A stretch of 64,000 bases of DNA from Branchiostoma floridae (taxonomy: Eukaryota > Chordata > Leptocardii > Amphioxiformes > Branchiostomatidae), in the NCBI RefSeq assembly GCF_000003815.2, contig NC_049979.1, positions 7,583,105-7,647,104 on the forward strand, in the 5' to 3' direction. Positions 12,901 to 27,900 of this stretch are shown here, in pieces. Under the pieces are notes generated by a model. The model was not told the origin of the DNA and searched no databases. It worked only from the letters and a program-made list of their open reading frames with translations. A program made the position numbers and the translations under genes. Within the stretch, counting starts at the first letter, position 1, and the number at the start of each line of letters is the position of its first letter.

Positions 12901-15900
12901 GAACCTTAGAAACAAATTGTAAAAGGAAGGTACAGCATATACAAGAAAACTAACCATCAAATAGAAATGCTTTGAAAAATCTCCCCAAGGCTTTCCATTT
13001 GCAATCTTCCAGTGTACAGAAGCTGGTGTGAGTTATGGAGTAATGATGTAATTAAGCTGTGTTAACGGTGCAAGGACTTAATGACGTGGGTGGGCCCAGG
13101 AGAGGCACTGCGCGTGTCCAGATGCAATGTTTCATTAACTGGTAGGAAACAGCCATAATTATGTGCAGCATTTTGCTCCGGTGGGATTGGTGCAATATAA
13201 AAACAATTAGGTTGAAGAACTGAGACATGTCCATTTGCTGATTTTGCAAGAAAATGTAACTGCATTGATTTTAAAAAATTGTACCATAAGCATGGTTATG
13301 TAAAAGAATGGTACAGTATTCACATCACTGATTTCATTTCCGCATCAAAGAGACTTTTCCATTAAACTAAAGGGTTTAAATCCTTAAATTATCTATGACC
13401 ATAGATTTAACTACAATAGGAAAAAAGCATGACCAATTCATAGAGTAAATTCCATGACAAGTGTTACATACTGTGTACGCAATGTCTCGCCAATATGTTT
13501 TTTTTTTTTAAATAGATGTTACATACTGTGTACGCAATTTCATGACAACAATTTTTTCTTTAAAATCTGCCAAGCAAGTTTGGAAGCTAATAACCAGTTC
13601 ATATATGCATGGCAATAACTATGGATCTGTGTATTGAATCAGCACTGGGAGGGCCTTAATATATAAAATCTATATCTTCTGGATAATATCAATTCTTCAG
13701 ATTTGATTACCACACGATTTCCCAAACTAACTGTCAAAAGGCATCACAATCATGACTGTATGCAATGCTATAATTTCCTAGCAGAGTTCTCCTCTTCAAC
13801 AGTATCACCTCACCTAAGATGGCATTGACTTTAACCTTTACATTTGTATGTAAAGTCAATTGCCACCTTCTCTGGTCTGTGAATGTTTGCACCTTATCTG
13901 CCCATGTATAATGCTCCATCAAGGTCCTTTAACGAAGGCATTTCCTTATATACAGGTAGAATGGGCACAATCCCCTGCATTCTACACCCTATAGGTCAGC
14001 TAGAAGTTCACAAGCAGTCCTGCTTTGAATCACTCAACTGGGAAATCAGACCTCACCTTGGCCTGACATGTATGCCTTTAAACACTGTAAGTGCCACACA
14101 AGGCCCCATATTGCTTGTTTCTAAGCGCTTGTTTTCTGAGAAACCAATATTGGACAGTCCATATTAGTTTCATTCATACAGTATTCAAGGACTTCATCTC
14201 TACAATGTCTTATTACATAATGTCCTTGCTGTGGCAATTATCTTTGAAAAAAATTACAGGGCTCTGAAAAATTACAAGGCTCTGTAGGACAATCACAAGG
14301 CCTTAAGATGAGTCTAGAATGTAAAATGACACTATGCCAATGTACATATTTCATTTTTTGACATTTGACATTTGGAGCTGCTGCATGCTGTAGAAATGTC
14401 CAAAGGAATGATTGCAACTGGTCTAACTACTGTGACATTGAAGATAAAGAGTTTTACCAGGTCTTAGTGTTCCATTGACCAGACAACAACACTGTCTCTG
14501 GTAATGTATGTACCAAACAGCCAATGTCCCTTGAGAAACAGTTAACTGGCTTACAGCCACCGCTTTATGACCTATACAGTTGGCATCAGCTGCAGCAATT
14601 GATAGAGTCATTGATTTGACCATAAATTGCACCAAGGGGTCAATAGTATAGTCAGTCCAAGTGTTAGGAGGGGGGTGCTGTGACAAGACACATGGGGAAG
14701 GGGTGGACTAGAATATCTGATAGAATCTATAATCCTGGCACATCACTGCCTTAACACTTTCAGATTTTCCAGCTGCTATTTACCTTAGAACTAAGAATAC
14801 GGGGCCCGGGGATACATATCATAGATACATATCATACAGTCTCTTTTTTCCAGAGGTACTTTTTTCCATTTGTGACAAATATCAAAGTCATAACAGATAT
14901 AAGAAGTCCACCTATACTTTTCTCCCATCCCTCGCTCACAGCAAGTTTGGCTGGGAGCTATGGATGTCTTCTGGCTCCCTCTGATTCGCTGTCTGATTTA
15001 TGTAATTGTGCCTCGGGGGACGCACGAGGACAGCTGGAAAGTGTACGGTGATATACAACCAATATAGAAATCCTTGTCAGCAAACGCACCATATGGCAGG
15101 GATGCTGTGTTAGAGGGCTTCTTGTTAGGAACAGGGCTTTGCACTAATATGATGAATATAGATGAGAAGGTAGTGGTTCGTAGATTGAAGCAATGGGAAA
15201 TAGCTACCAGTTGGTGCGGTGCCAGGAGGGAGCCGCTTTTATAACCCCCAGCAAATCAATACACGAGAAGGATGGCAACTACTATGTTTATTCTCATCAA
15301 TAACTCAATGTCACAGCTGGATTCAGCGAGGATTTCAACTCTTTGTTCTCCCTGATCAAGTCTGATAAAATAGATGGACATTGTTGCTGTACAGAGACCT
15401 GTTTGAGTTGGGGTTTTACCCTAAATGACTACCTGAGTAAAGACCATCCACAGTGGATAAAGAAATGGATGGGTAATACCATCTAGTGGAGAGGTAGGGC
15501 ACGCTTGTAGTGATAAATGTACCGAGGAGACACCTAGTTTAGGGGGTGAGTGAGATAAATGGCCACTGTTCACTATCTGGTCATCTGTGAACAAAAATCA
15601 GAATCCGTCAGATGAGCTCTCCCCCAGCCCAGTGGGGCCATCCTGAGGTGACGAGCTGGGCAATCGGCTGGCCAACTCACCCCTGCTCTCGGCACATCCA
15701 TATTCCTGCCTCGCATGCTGCATGCACAGAAGGTGTCAGCTCTTAAGGAGGCATGGCAGGAAAACCCCGGGAATCCTCACGCTATCGCCACCGCATCATC
15801 ATGGATGACTGGGACTTACCCGATTGGTACTACTACTACGAGGATCGCCATGGGCGCCCTCGGCCACGCAGGTGAGTGTCGTGTAACCGCCGCCTCCTCC

Positions 15901-18900
15901 TTCAGGGAGGTCAGACACTTCCGCTTCCCACTCCTGATTGTATCAAGGTGTGAAATGCATCCAACCACATCCATTACATATTGATTATTGCCGGTCAGGG
16001 AATTAACCATAAAGGCCACTAAAGGATATCTGCTGTGAAGACATTTGCTTGTGACATCTGTAAAGTAGCCTATTATCCTTGGTGCTTCAACATTTCGTTA
16101 TCCTTCAAATATTTCCCTGGTACACTTTACAATAATACTTGAGATGACAACACCATGTGTGTGTCCCAGTACTAACATCAGCTTTACAAAACTTGCTGTA
16201 ATTATTGACACCTCCGTCCAGACGATGCACCAACCATTTACAGGCCCTTGGGACATACCCATTACTGTGGAACATCATAATCCTGACGCTTCCCTGCCAT
16301 TTAGTGAGCAAGCTCACCAAGACAGGTCACAGCCATGCCTGAATGTCATTACCTTCATGTAAATTCTCTGGATATCACTAAAATCTACTTCCAATCTCCT
16401 TTAACGTCTTTACATCTCACTTCAATCTGTGGATGGGCAATCCTCAGGGCAAGTTCAGATTCCACTCTAAACATTATGGGCTCTTGGTACATGTACTTGT
16501 GTTGCCTGTGTCATAGATATACCGATGGCCATGCATGTACAGATGATACATTTTAGCACTGCTCTAATGGTATGATGGATGCAGCTCACAAAGAGTGGGC
16601 TGTCCGTCATGTCTGCTATTTCCTGCACTGACATTTACTGTTTTAGAAGGGCAGTCTTTATCTAGCAAAGATGTCAGCGGCACTGTTAAGGGGACCCCAC
16701 AAACGCATTCCAAGGATTACTCTCTGGTGACATGATTTTTACATATTGGCCCATCCGTTACGCAGAACCTCGTAAAATATCTGGCATGTGGAAGCCCGCG
16801 GCACAATCTAACCAAACTACCAACATCTATATGAAGCATTCAATCTTTGCAACATCTATGTATTTCATCATATAGTTAGTTTGTATACAATACAGATGTG
16901 ATCTGAAAGCAGAAAACACAAACAGAAAACCATAGCCTTGAGAACAGCTGTAAAACCATTTCTTTGATATACCATCTAGTAAACAGCACTGCTGCCAACA
17001 AGGCTGAATATCTATAGCTATTTTAAGGAACATAGATGAAGACAAGTTCTACCACTTTGCAAAGCCAGCGCCAGATTGCCTGATACTATTGTATCTCAAG
17101 CTACAACTTTCCAAATCCTTAAAGTCTCTGACAATGAATAAAATGATGATGATAATGATAGTTTGAAAAACATTCCATCCTATTGAATTGAAATAAATGT
17201 ACATGTAGCCTGCTTCAAGATCATAAACCATACAAAATGTACCCCAGGGGTCTGTCGAGAGAAATAATTAAGACTTTCAATCAATGTTGTCCTTGAATTA
17301 AACCTTACATTATGTATAGAAGATTACACATTTATTGCATCTACTTGATGATTTGTCTTGTACTGAACAATACTGCATCCAATCTTCCTGTCCACTGGGT
17401 GCTGTCCTTGGTGCTGCTGCATGTTTTATATTCCTGCAGATTAAGATCTGAGTGTAAGCCAGGTCCCTCAGAGCCTGTAGTGACCTTCTCACAAAGTAAG
17501 AGGAACCTCAATAAGGGGACAGAAAATTCCCTTGAATCTATTAAGTGACCTACATGTAGCTACATGTATAGATGAATGCCTGAGGAAATCATGCAGGAGA
17601 AATGAATAAATATCATGGATCAGCTAGTAAGGGGGAGGGGCAGAGTGTGCAAAAACATTGCTGTAATTTTTCAGATTTATTCTACAGTACAATTTTCTTT
17701 TCTTTCTGCTCTGCTTTTTTGCGACAGCTGCCAACAATTACTCATTGTTATCACATTTAAAAGGTACATTAGTCAGCATATAATGAAACCACAAGAAAAA
17801 CTTTATTGAACAGTACCTCATTCAAAGATACAGTGACAATGGTATAACATACAAAGGCGAAAATTTGGAAGTTATTGACAGAGGTCCCTACCAAGCAGAT
17901 AATGGCACTGCCTACCAAGACCCAGGTGGCATTCTCACACCACTTGACCACTACTAATTTCATTGCTTGTGCAGAACCATCTGTCCAGGTTAGTCCTGAT
18001 CTCTGGATGTGTGTAAAGCTACCACCAAGGACAAGCTTGTTTTCACGTCAAAAACTTCCCTGAACATTCTTATCATTCAGTAGACTATTTTAAAACAGAT
18101 TGGCACCTCAGAAATTTCTAAATACAGTAGTATAGCCCCAAAGGTCAACCATTGTTTTTGTCAACATTTTTTTTCTCAGTTTCACTCTAACACAGCACAG
18201 CATTTAGTAAGAAGAGTCCCAAGAACACGGGCACGTACACATCCCAGTAGTGATACCTATTTTATCCAGAGCTGAAATCTCCCAATAGCTATAATATATA
18301 TCCTTGCACGTTGCTGCAGACTTGTAGTTAGCATGCATCTGGTGAATGGTACTCCAACATATCATACATGGTGCAGTAAGTGCTCAGCAAGCATTATAAC
18401 TGCACGTCAAGATTACCAGCCATTATTGTACACATTATGATAAACTTCATGGTAATGGCTTGATGGATTGCACTTTGTGTCATCCCCATTCACCTGAGGC
18501 ATAATTTTACTGTTAGCTGTACAATTACCATGGTGGAGGAATCTGTCAAACAGTTGCTGAAAAAAATCAGACCAGAGACAAATTTTAAATCTTCTACATA
18601 CATTACACATACGTTAGGTGGGAAAATGTAGTTGTTTAGATATAAGGGCTGCAGAACTAAGCTTTGTGCTCTTGTATCAGCCCATATACCTTCAACATGG
18701 TCTTTTCTGTTTCTCATTCTTGTTGTTTTCTGAGAAAATATTTTTTTTCTACTTTGATCTTATATTTTGCATTTCAACACTGGTCTGGTATATCCAAGTT
18801 AAAGAAACAGATTCTTTGAGAAAACTGGGTACTGTGGAAAGCCAAGGTCAGCAAACAAGTCCTTGACATTCTAGATTGTGTATGTTGCAGATCAATATTG

Positions 18901-21900
18901 CCTAACCGTAGCCTGAAATCTAACAATCAAGTATTCTTAGATATTGTCAGGGTCACCCACCTGGCAATCCAACATTTCCATGGTCCTATTGATTCTCCGA
19001 AGCAGGGTTAAAATTGAAGAAGAATGAAGCCATACTTGTGACAGAAATAGGTGTGGATGGAACCGCTTCTTTCCTTTCCAAAAACTTTTTTCATAAGACT
19101 GCATGAAAAATATGAGAGGACCAAGCCACCAGGACATCAGCTGATTAATATGAAGTGACTTAAATTTGTGGAATGTGCAGGCAACGTCAGGATTGATTAC
19201 ACCCCCGCCCCCCGTGCACGGAGTAGCAGGGGTGATACAGGCATGTCCATATATTACAGGCTCGGGCATGCTGCCATGACAGACCACGCATGTCTTGGGA
19301 ACCGCCGGGCAATTGATCCGTGCCGAGGAAACTTGGTTCCAATTTACGCAATTCAAGTGTTCAGAGCAATTTTCGAGCGGATGGTGAGGTGGGCTAATAC
19401 GTGAACCCTGCTGTCTCCCTCATGGGGCCTCAAAACCACTGTGGGCCTTTCTTCTCATACTAAAGGGGAGGTGTTTATAGATCCGGAAGGTTAAAGGGAA
19501 TCAGTGTGGATGTGATTATTACTGAAATGAAACGCCATTTTTACAATGGTTAACACTTTGAATTTGTATGCCATAAAATTTCATTTCAAGTCCTCAGTTA
19601 TTCTCAACTATTCAATTTACAAAATTAGCAAACTGAATTATCATGATACAAAGAGACAATTTCACAAGGAGTCTGATGCATCTTCTCAATGATAAGTTAC
19701 ATGTTTTTCTTCCGAACCTGAGAGAGTAGGTTGAATCAGATCACCAGAAAAACAAATGAAACTTGTCTCAATGTCACATGAAAAAATGTACTTTCCTTGC
19801 CTTTATTATATCTACTTTAGCTCACACACCTCATGTTGCCTACTTGAAGGCAGACACAAAGGGTGGGGTAAGGTCACTTGCAATATTTTTCTCGTTATCT
19901 CTTTATTTCCTGAGTTAGCAAACAAAAAAGACATCCACTTGAATCCATCAACTTCCTTGGTAATATCATTTTGGTACTGGTGATAATAGAATGCATATGG
20001 CCTATTTTACCTTACTCAAGGATTTTTCAATTCACTTTAATCTACAAAATGTCACAGTTTTTTCCTCATACAAACTTTATGATAGACTTTCCCCTCCTCC
20101 TACAGGCATATTTCCAAGGAGGCTTACATTGATACCACAATCTTCTCCCACCACACTTGAAATTTGGTGTGAAAAGTATGACAGTCCTGGTGTGACGCTC
20201 CCAGGACACTCTCCTCAGCCAACATTACCTCCCAAGACAAACGATCCTCTCATCGCTTCTGACACCTAATATTGGGGTAGTGGCGAGGAGGCTGGTGATC
20301 CCCCTATATTACTTCCTGCAGGTTATGAAACTCCGGGACTGTCATCCATCATTCATAATATGGCAGGTGGTTTTGCAATGGCACTGCTGCAGGGGATTTC
20401 TAAATGACAGCACTTGCTGTCGGCAAAGGGTCTTGATGGGGAAAAAGAGCTTGATCTTAATTGATACAGGAGTGAAGAAAGTAAAGTTGACTGGTCAGAC
20501 TGTGCATATTCATTGTATGGACCAACAGAACGCAGCACAGCAGGAGGACATGCTAGACATTATTTATTTATTTTATTTTATTTATTTGCCAATGATACAA
20601 CTCATTACACGGATCTGCCTAGGCAGCTTTGGGCTGGTAGCGGCAGATCCACAGAGGTTTGTTATTTGGAGTTTCAGTCTCCTAGGAGGACTTCCGACCA
20701 AGGATGCAAGGGGTTCCTCCTACCCCTGACTCATGTGTCATGGCGGGTGCGTCATGCCCGAACATGCCCCTATGGCCTTTCACCACCACAAAGGCCTGTC
20801 ACTGCCACTAGCTGCAGCTATGTACTCATTTACACCTGAGTTAGGTGAGGAAAGTCGTGTAAAGTGCCTTTCCCAAGGGCACAAGATCGGTGACACGGCA
20901 AGCGGATTTGAACCCGGGACCTCTCGGGCCTGAGACCAACGCGCTCCCGATCGTGCCACGCGGTCCCACAAATTATAGTTAAACATTCTTTAAATCTTCA
21001 TTTCATCTTGATCATAGATGCAATGTTTGACAACTCTTAGGTGTAGAATTAGCTTTCAAAGTTATGGACATCACAACTAGTCAATTGTGTAGCACAGGTG
21101 GTGTTTTAGGGTCATGAATTTTCTCTCTCCAATTTATACATGTCTATCAGTTTTGACACAAAACAGATGACTCAATTGCAGATCACATAATCGATGATGG
21201 CTTCGTGTACTGGGATACTTGTGATAAATGGCAGCTGTAATGGCATTTGCCAGTAACCTTGGAAAATCAAAGCCAACCTTGAGGTGTATCATATATTTCC
21301 TCCTCACATTATCTGCTCGTGATTCTGATTAGTTCTAGTAATTTCATACATCAGTCAGCCCCTATATATCTTCCTTTGGCATAACATCAGTACAAAACCG
21401 TTACTTAAGATCAGTGAAATATTATGTCTTTTCAAGATAAATCACCTCAGTGTGTCTTTGTTGTTGAAAGGTCTGAATTAAGGGGTAACTCCTGACATCA
21501 TACGACCATCCCTTACAGAGTTACACGTTGGATTTATTCCTGAATTCTTCCTGACCACCCGGTTGAGCGTTTAAAGTCTTACTGTTTGATACAGCTACAC
21601 ACTAAATGGAAACAAATGGCCATCTCTGTTTATCTGTTAAATGCACCTGGGAGAGCTCAAACCACATGCAGGCAGACAATAAATCACACATAACAAGGAA
21701 ACAACGTGCTTTTCATGAAACAACAAGGTTACGGAATCTCTATCTTTGATTTCATGCACGTTCTACATTTTTGTAGCAACAAGGAGAAGAAATATATAGT
21801 AGGCTGGACACATTCCTCAGCTAACCGACGTCTATTGTACTGCAGTCATCCCTCAGTAAGACATCCGGAGCCACATAGTTCAAGTTTCTGAACCTTTTTT

Positions 21901-24900
21901 TATTTAACTTTTTCAGTGGCTAGAGGCTTAAATAATGACACAAGTTCGTGAAGCTCCAGGAGAAGAAGAAATATACCTTGATATGTTTGTTGATCTATAT
22001 GTTTGACATTCAAGCAATTTTTTTCCTTTCTGACGTGACCCAAGCTGACCAACGTGACCCCAACAACAGCCTATTGACAACAGCAGGTCACGAACCCATC
22101 ATTGATTGTGTGATCTGCAATTGAGTCATTTGTTTTGTGTCAAAACTGATAGACACCTATAAATGGGAGAGGGAAAATTCATGACCCTAAAACACTATTT
22201 GCAAAAAAAATCTCCATAACTTTGAAAGCTAATTCTACAAATCTATCAATATTTTAGAATTATAGCTACTGTAGGTCCTTAAAATAATGCAATCAGTTTG
22301 AAAATTCAACATGGAATTAATATTAGCTTACCATACCAACAGCTTACCTCACTACCCTATTCCATTCTCATATAAAACAATAAGGCATTGCTGCACAAAT
22401 GTACTGAGAAGTCTGATACGTTACTACTGTGTCAAATATATTATTAATACATTATTGCATTGTCACTTCTATAGATAATTTTGCTTTCTACATGGTCAGA
22501 TGAATTACAAAGCAATCATTTCAATACCTACATGCAATTCTTTCACTCTTCAGCGATATTGTGAGATACCAATAATCTCTTCTGACAGATGTAATTATGG
22601 ACAATGACGTATTTACTTGTGGAAGTATGCGGTTACAACTTTTACTGTAATAGAAATTGACAGCACCCCTATGATACAATACTTTGGCACGGAAGTAAGT
22701 AAGACATAAATGCAGTGCCGTGTATTGTCCGGTGCCACTGTTGTCTCCAAATGCATCATAGAAAGCACAGAATTGCCTGATGCTGGAGGGAACCAGCAAA
22801 TCCCAGGGTGACGATGAGCCAAACGCGTAAGTACAGGAAGATAAATGACTTTTTTGGAGATTCTCTCTGTAATCAAATCATACTCTGTTTGCTCTTTTGT
22901 GTCTGTGTCAAAGATTTCTCAATGCATTACCTTAACACATACTGCAATCTAAAAAAAAGGAGGATTGCATATTTTGAATAAGCTGTCCTTTCAGTAACTC
23001 ATCTGGCACTTCAAAATCTTGTTTGATACTTTGCTAAGATACATTAATGTTCTAGTAAGCCTGTAAGCAGTGCCTCTGTTATTCATCTACAATGCAAAAT
23101 ATCTCAATCACAGGCAAGGACACACTTGCCAGGATCCAAAACAAGAATATGTCCCTTTGTCCTTTTATATTGGGTAAACCTGCCGCTCAGCACTTTCTGA
23201 GAATTCAAGAGTCATTTAACATCTTAGAACAGAATATAAGGGTTCTTTTATGTCCTCCTTTCCCCCATTATACCAGAACCCTCTAGTCTGTGCTACAGGG
23301 AGTAATCATCTGCTTGGTTGCGCTGCTTTCACTTCTGTAAATCCCGCAAATCGCCAGCGCCTGGCAGCACATCTATCACAACAGTCACCGGGCTCTAGGC
23401 AACAATCAGAGACCTTATCTGCCTTTTACTCTCCAGGGTTACAAAGGCTGCATCTTCTTTGCAAGGGGCTTGACTGGCTCTTCTCCTCTTTTCATAAGTG
23501 CACCGACCAAAATGACAAATACTCTTACTTGCCATGTGTAAAAGCAGAGAGGACTTTAGTCTTGCTCTCATCTTCTGTTAAGTGAATTGTGGTTGATGTC
23601 TTTGATTTCAACAGAGGTCAATGAAGGACTTCCCCCTATGCTCTGTAATTCACAATTTTCTTGTGGAAAGGAACATTAATGGGAAATTCTACATAGGACA
23701 CTTGGAATAATTTTTTATTCTTAAGTCCAATGTAGAATCAATGGACCTTATTTCTAACACAATCCCCATATTCAATTCATCATTCATTGTCTTGAATCAA
23801 ACAGGGTATAAGACAAGTCTATCTGATCTTTTTGTCAATTGTCACAAAGGTTCACCAAAGCAATCAGTTAGCCTCAACCTTCTGATCAAGGTTGGGACAG
23901 TTTCTTTGTACACCTTGTCTTCCAGGCCTTAGATGGATTCTGATTGCACACAAAGTTTACTTAAGACCATTGCCCTGTGTGCTCTCTGGGATGGAAGGTC
24001 TCCCCAGGTCCCAGCTCCATTATTCTGTTTACCTGGCTAAGCTGTCTGTAAAGATCAACCTGTCCCCGCGTGCCTCAGCAGAAGTGATCCATCAACCGTT
24101 TCACCATGTAGCCTTTCCAACTCAGGAAGATGCAATACATGTACATTTATCTCTTTCGGAATATAAATTCTGCATATAGCATTATCTATCTCATCTACAA
24201 AACTGTTTATTGAAAGACTTTGGCAGCATTCTTCTCACAGTCAGTTCAGTTCAGTCATCCATCTGGTGACACTATGAAATCCCTCCAGACGACTCTCACA
24301 AAAGTTATCTTTATTCCACTCCAAGGTCAGGGATGTGACTTGATTGATTAGAGAGAAGGTAGAAGGAATGGAATTACTAGGAGAGAATTACTACTTTTCT
24401 GATATGTTTATAAGTTTTAACAAGACATTATTTCAACAACTGATTTTTCCCTTGAATTTGCCATGGCATGGTGAAGTTTCAACCAGACTGTTTTGCACAT
24501 CTTACGGTACCATCTATACAAGAAATCATATGTGCTGGCTATCTCCAACATCATACATTTTGTATTTAGGTTTAGTATACATCAGGATTTGCTATGAAAA
24601 TGGCAATCCCTCTATCTTTAGACGTTACAGCTGTACGTGTAGGTGTTTTATACATCGGGTCAGCTTTTGACAGTCAGCAGTTTTCAGTTGAGAAAGACAG
24701 TAATGATCAATAAAGTTGTGGTGCGTGTGAAATCGGTCCCATGACTGGCTTATGACCACATTTCTGCTGATACAGCAATATTTTACACCAGCTTTAGAGC
24801 CTGTAGTGATGTCACTCCATGCAGTCAAGAAAATACAACAAGATTCAGCACTAATAAAATGTTCCCATCATTATCATCAGTAGAATCATTACTAGCTATG

Positions 24901-27900
24901 TTCTTAATATCATGAAACATGCAGCAGTATTTGTACATAGTATTTGATATCATGAGAGTGTTATTTCTATTTTGATTGTAATAGCAACATTTTTTGTTCA
25001 TGTATAGTATCAGGGTTCTACAATGTAGCTAGTGCATTTTAGCGTAGTGGGCCACTACGCTAAAATTTGTGACCACTACGCTAAAATAAGGGCCACTACG
25101 CTAGTTTTGAACTAGTGTTGTGGTGCTTTGCTATCATTTGCTTTTTCAACAATGTCTAATCAATGTCTGAACAATGAAAAATGATGATATGCCATTCAAA
25201 ACTGACCAAAATCCTTCAAATTACATGTGATGTTAACAGAGTGCCAACTTTTAACTCGACATTGTCAAAATCTCATCAATCTCCTGATTGGTCGCTTTGC
25301 TACCATGCCATTCCCACTACGCTAAAATGAAATCCTGGCTAGAAGCCTGAGTATCTAAACAAAATGCTTTTAAAAGGAATAGCTTATAATTCCAGTGATC
25401 TCTAGTCATGACACTTGACACTTGTTCTACATGTAAGTTTAGATTTCACCATAAGAAATAATTGCAAATCACAATGAAATTGTGATAATAAGATTGACAA
25501 AATGGATATCTGTTCCACTTCCAATCCATTTCGCTGACGTGAAATGATGAGGTGCAAAATAAACTCACCTAAAAGTTCTGAATATTGGCCCTACAAAGAA
25601 TTTACATACAACTTCGGTAATCACTAACGGGAAAATTACAATGCTATAGGCATATTACTGTGGCAGCAGAAGAACATCCTTTCGCATGTAATCATCCATT
25701 ACAGCATGCAGTTCTGTCTGCTGAATGCTCCTTGCACAATTACCTCTTGTTACTTGCAGGTAATGAAGGATATCTCCTGCTGATCCCTTAATCACCCCTC
25801 AGACAGGGGGGGACAGGTAGGCATGCCTGACCTGCCAAGTGTGATAAGCACAGCCGTCCTGCTGTGGCTCCTGGTACTAATACCTTAAGACAACTTCTGC
25901 CATAAGCCATTACATGGGAAAGGGCAGAGGACATGGGATGACACAGGGGTAAAGCCTGCGACAGGAGCTGGGCCTGTAGCAGACAGTGGGACTCCAGGTT
26001 TTATATTCAGGTCTTGTTGAAACACTGGTGGATGGATGTTCAGCCTTAAGAGATTTGGCATGGAGGCATTAAGGGGCAAAGTAGGAGACTAGTCATACCA
26101 TCTTTTATTCAGTGGCAATTTAGAGGGAAAACAAGCAGAGTAGACCTGGACCTATAACAAGAACCATATAATTCCATTTCAGGTTTTGATTTTCATACGG
26201 GCTAGAGAAATCCTTCCAATAAAAGATGGACACATGCTATGATATAGATTAAAAATCCACGAAATCTATCATTAATATAATTTGCACTTGTTTTAAATCC
26301 ACTACCTGACAGGACCTTATACATGTAACAAACTAAACTCACTGTGGGGTTTGATATGCTTTCATCACTTTTACTGTTCCTATATCTTCCCCTTCACATG
26401 CATATTTCATCACAAAACAATAATATTACCACCATTCTATCAATGTCCATTCTGAGGAGGCAATCCTCATTCAACAGAAGTCCTACCACCAGCCTTGATG
26501 TGCAGTAAGAGTCATTGCTTGGCGGTTAATGCTCCCGATCCACCAAGGGTGTAAATTGCCTGGTGGTACGGCACACCGAGGCCAGACAACTTCTCTAATC
26601 CTGCCCAACACGTTCCTCCCCCTGGAGACGAGTCAAAACTCATCTCTTCCAGCAATCTCCTACTGATGGTCCCCTGGACACACTTCAACTCATCATGACT
26701 GGCTAGACCCGCAGCAGGCAATCAAACCCACATCTGCATTTCCTACAGAACCATTCAGGGTGTTCAATAACCTATAGTTGACTAATCTCAAGGTTCCCGG
26801 CTCTGGATAGGGCAGAGTCATAGGTCAATTGTGGTAATGATGCGCACAACTCGGCAACCCTGCTGGCACCCATCTCATTACAGGAGGAAATTGGTGGAAA
26901 GTGGGGGTTTTGCACGGTGGGCACTTGTGTTCACTATTCAGCAGGTAGCATTTTGTTCAAGTAGCAAGGCGGCCTCTTGTCATTGCAGCCAAAGGGCAAT
27001 ACAAGAAATATGGGGGAACAAATAAGTTGTTATGTGACTCTATACAGTCTTACCAACTCAAGCAGGCTGAGACATTTTCAAGTGAGCAATGCAATCAATC
27101 TGAATGCATGCCATTAAATCCTAAATATGACAAGTGCTGTGGCTTATTATCTACAGTTATAACAACTCTATCACGATTGTGGAAAACTGAAATCTGCATC
27201 AGAAGCTTTGCTATTTTTTTTCCACAAAATGAGAAAAAGTTGTATGCCAATTCTAAAGCTCTAGCCTGTAAAATACCCTGCCCCATGATAAGCATATAAA
27301 CATCCGAAGCAGCAATGTTTCAGGAAAGATTCTTATGCTGATACTTCTGCATCTGCTCTTTTTATAAATAACACCTTTCTGCCTTTGCCTTGCATAGTTA
27401 AGGTATGTCTTTATGTGAATGCTAGCGTATTACCATCATCACAAATCCGATGAACAAAACTAAACATTCCAAAAACAGGTGTCCCTATGTAACCTTGGGT
27501 TGCAAGGATTATGTATGTGGATAAATAAGATATTAATGTTTTGAGCCACTTTACATACATGTAGCTTTTCAAATCTATGTCATATCAATCTACAAACAGG
27601 GTGCACAACCTTCCAAAGATACTGATGCCCCCTTGCATAACTTTGCCGAACTGCAAGTCTTTAACCAACGGAAATTGTAAAGAATGGAACCAATCAATGA
27701 TTCCTTCAGGACCAATTAGGTGCTGAACACAGTTAGTGCACTTGTGACCTATCCTCCTTGCATGTTTACTGAAAACTGCAGGTTACCTATGAGAAATCGT
27801 CCTTCAGTCTATCTTTCACAGGAGATGTAGGTTTAATTGTGAAGTGCATACATTGTACTTTTTTTCTTCTTGACTTGAGAAAAACCATCTGCCTTGTCAC

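Noticed and set aside
18937-19356. 139-codon minus ORF as a gene
   Set aside because: No recognisable domain, no similarity I know, no supporting splice or promoter signals.
20890-20967. tRNA gene
   Set aside because: Boxes A and B are present, but the sequence is the head of a 407-bp SINE with an A-rich tail and lacks a clean cloverleaf.
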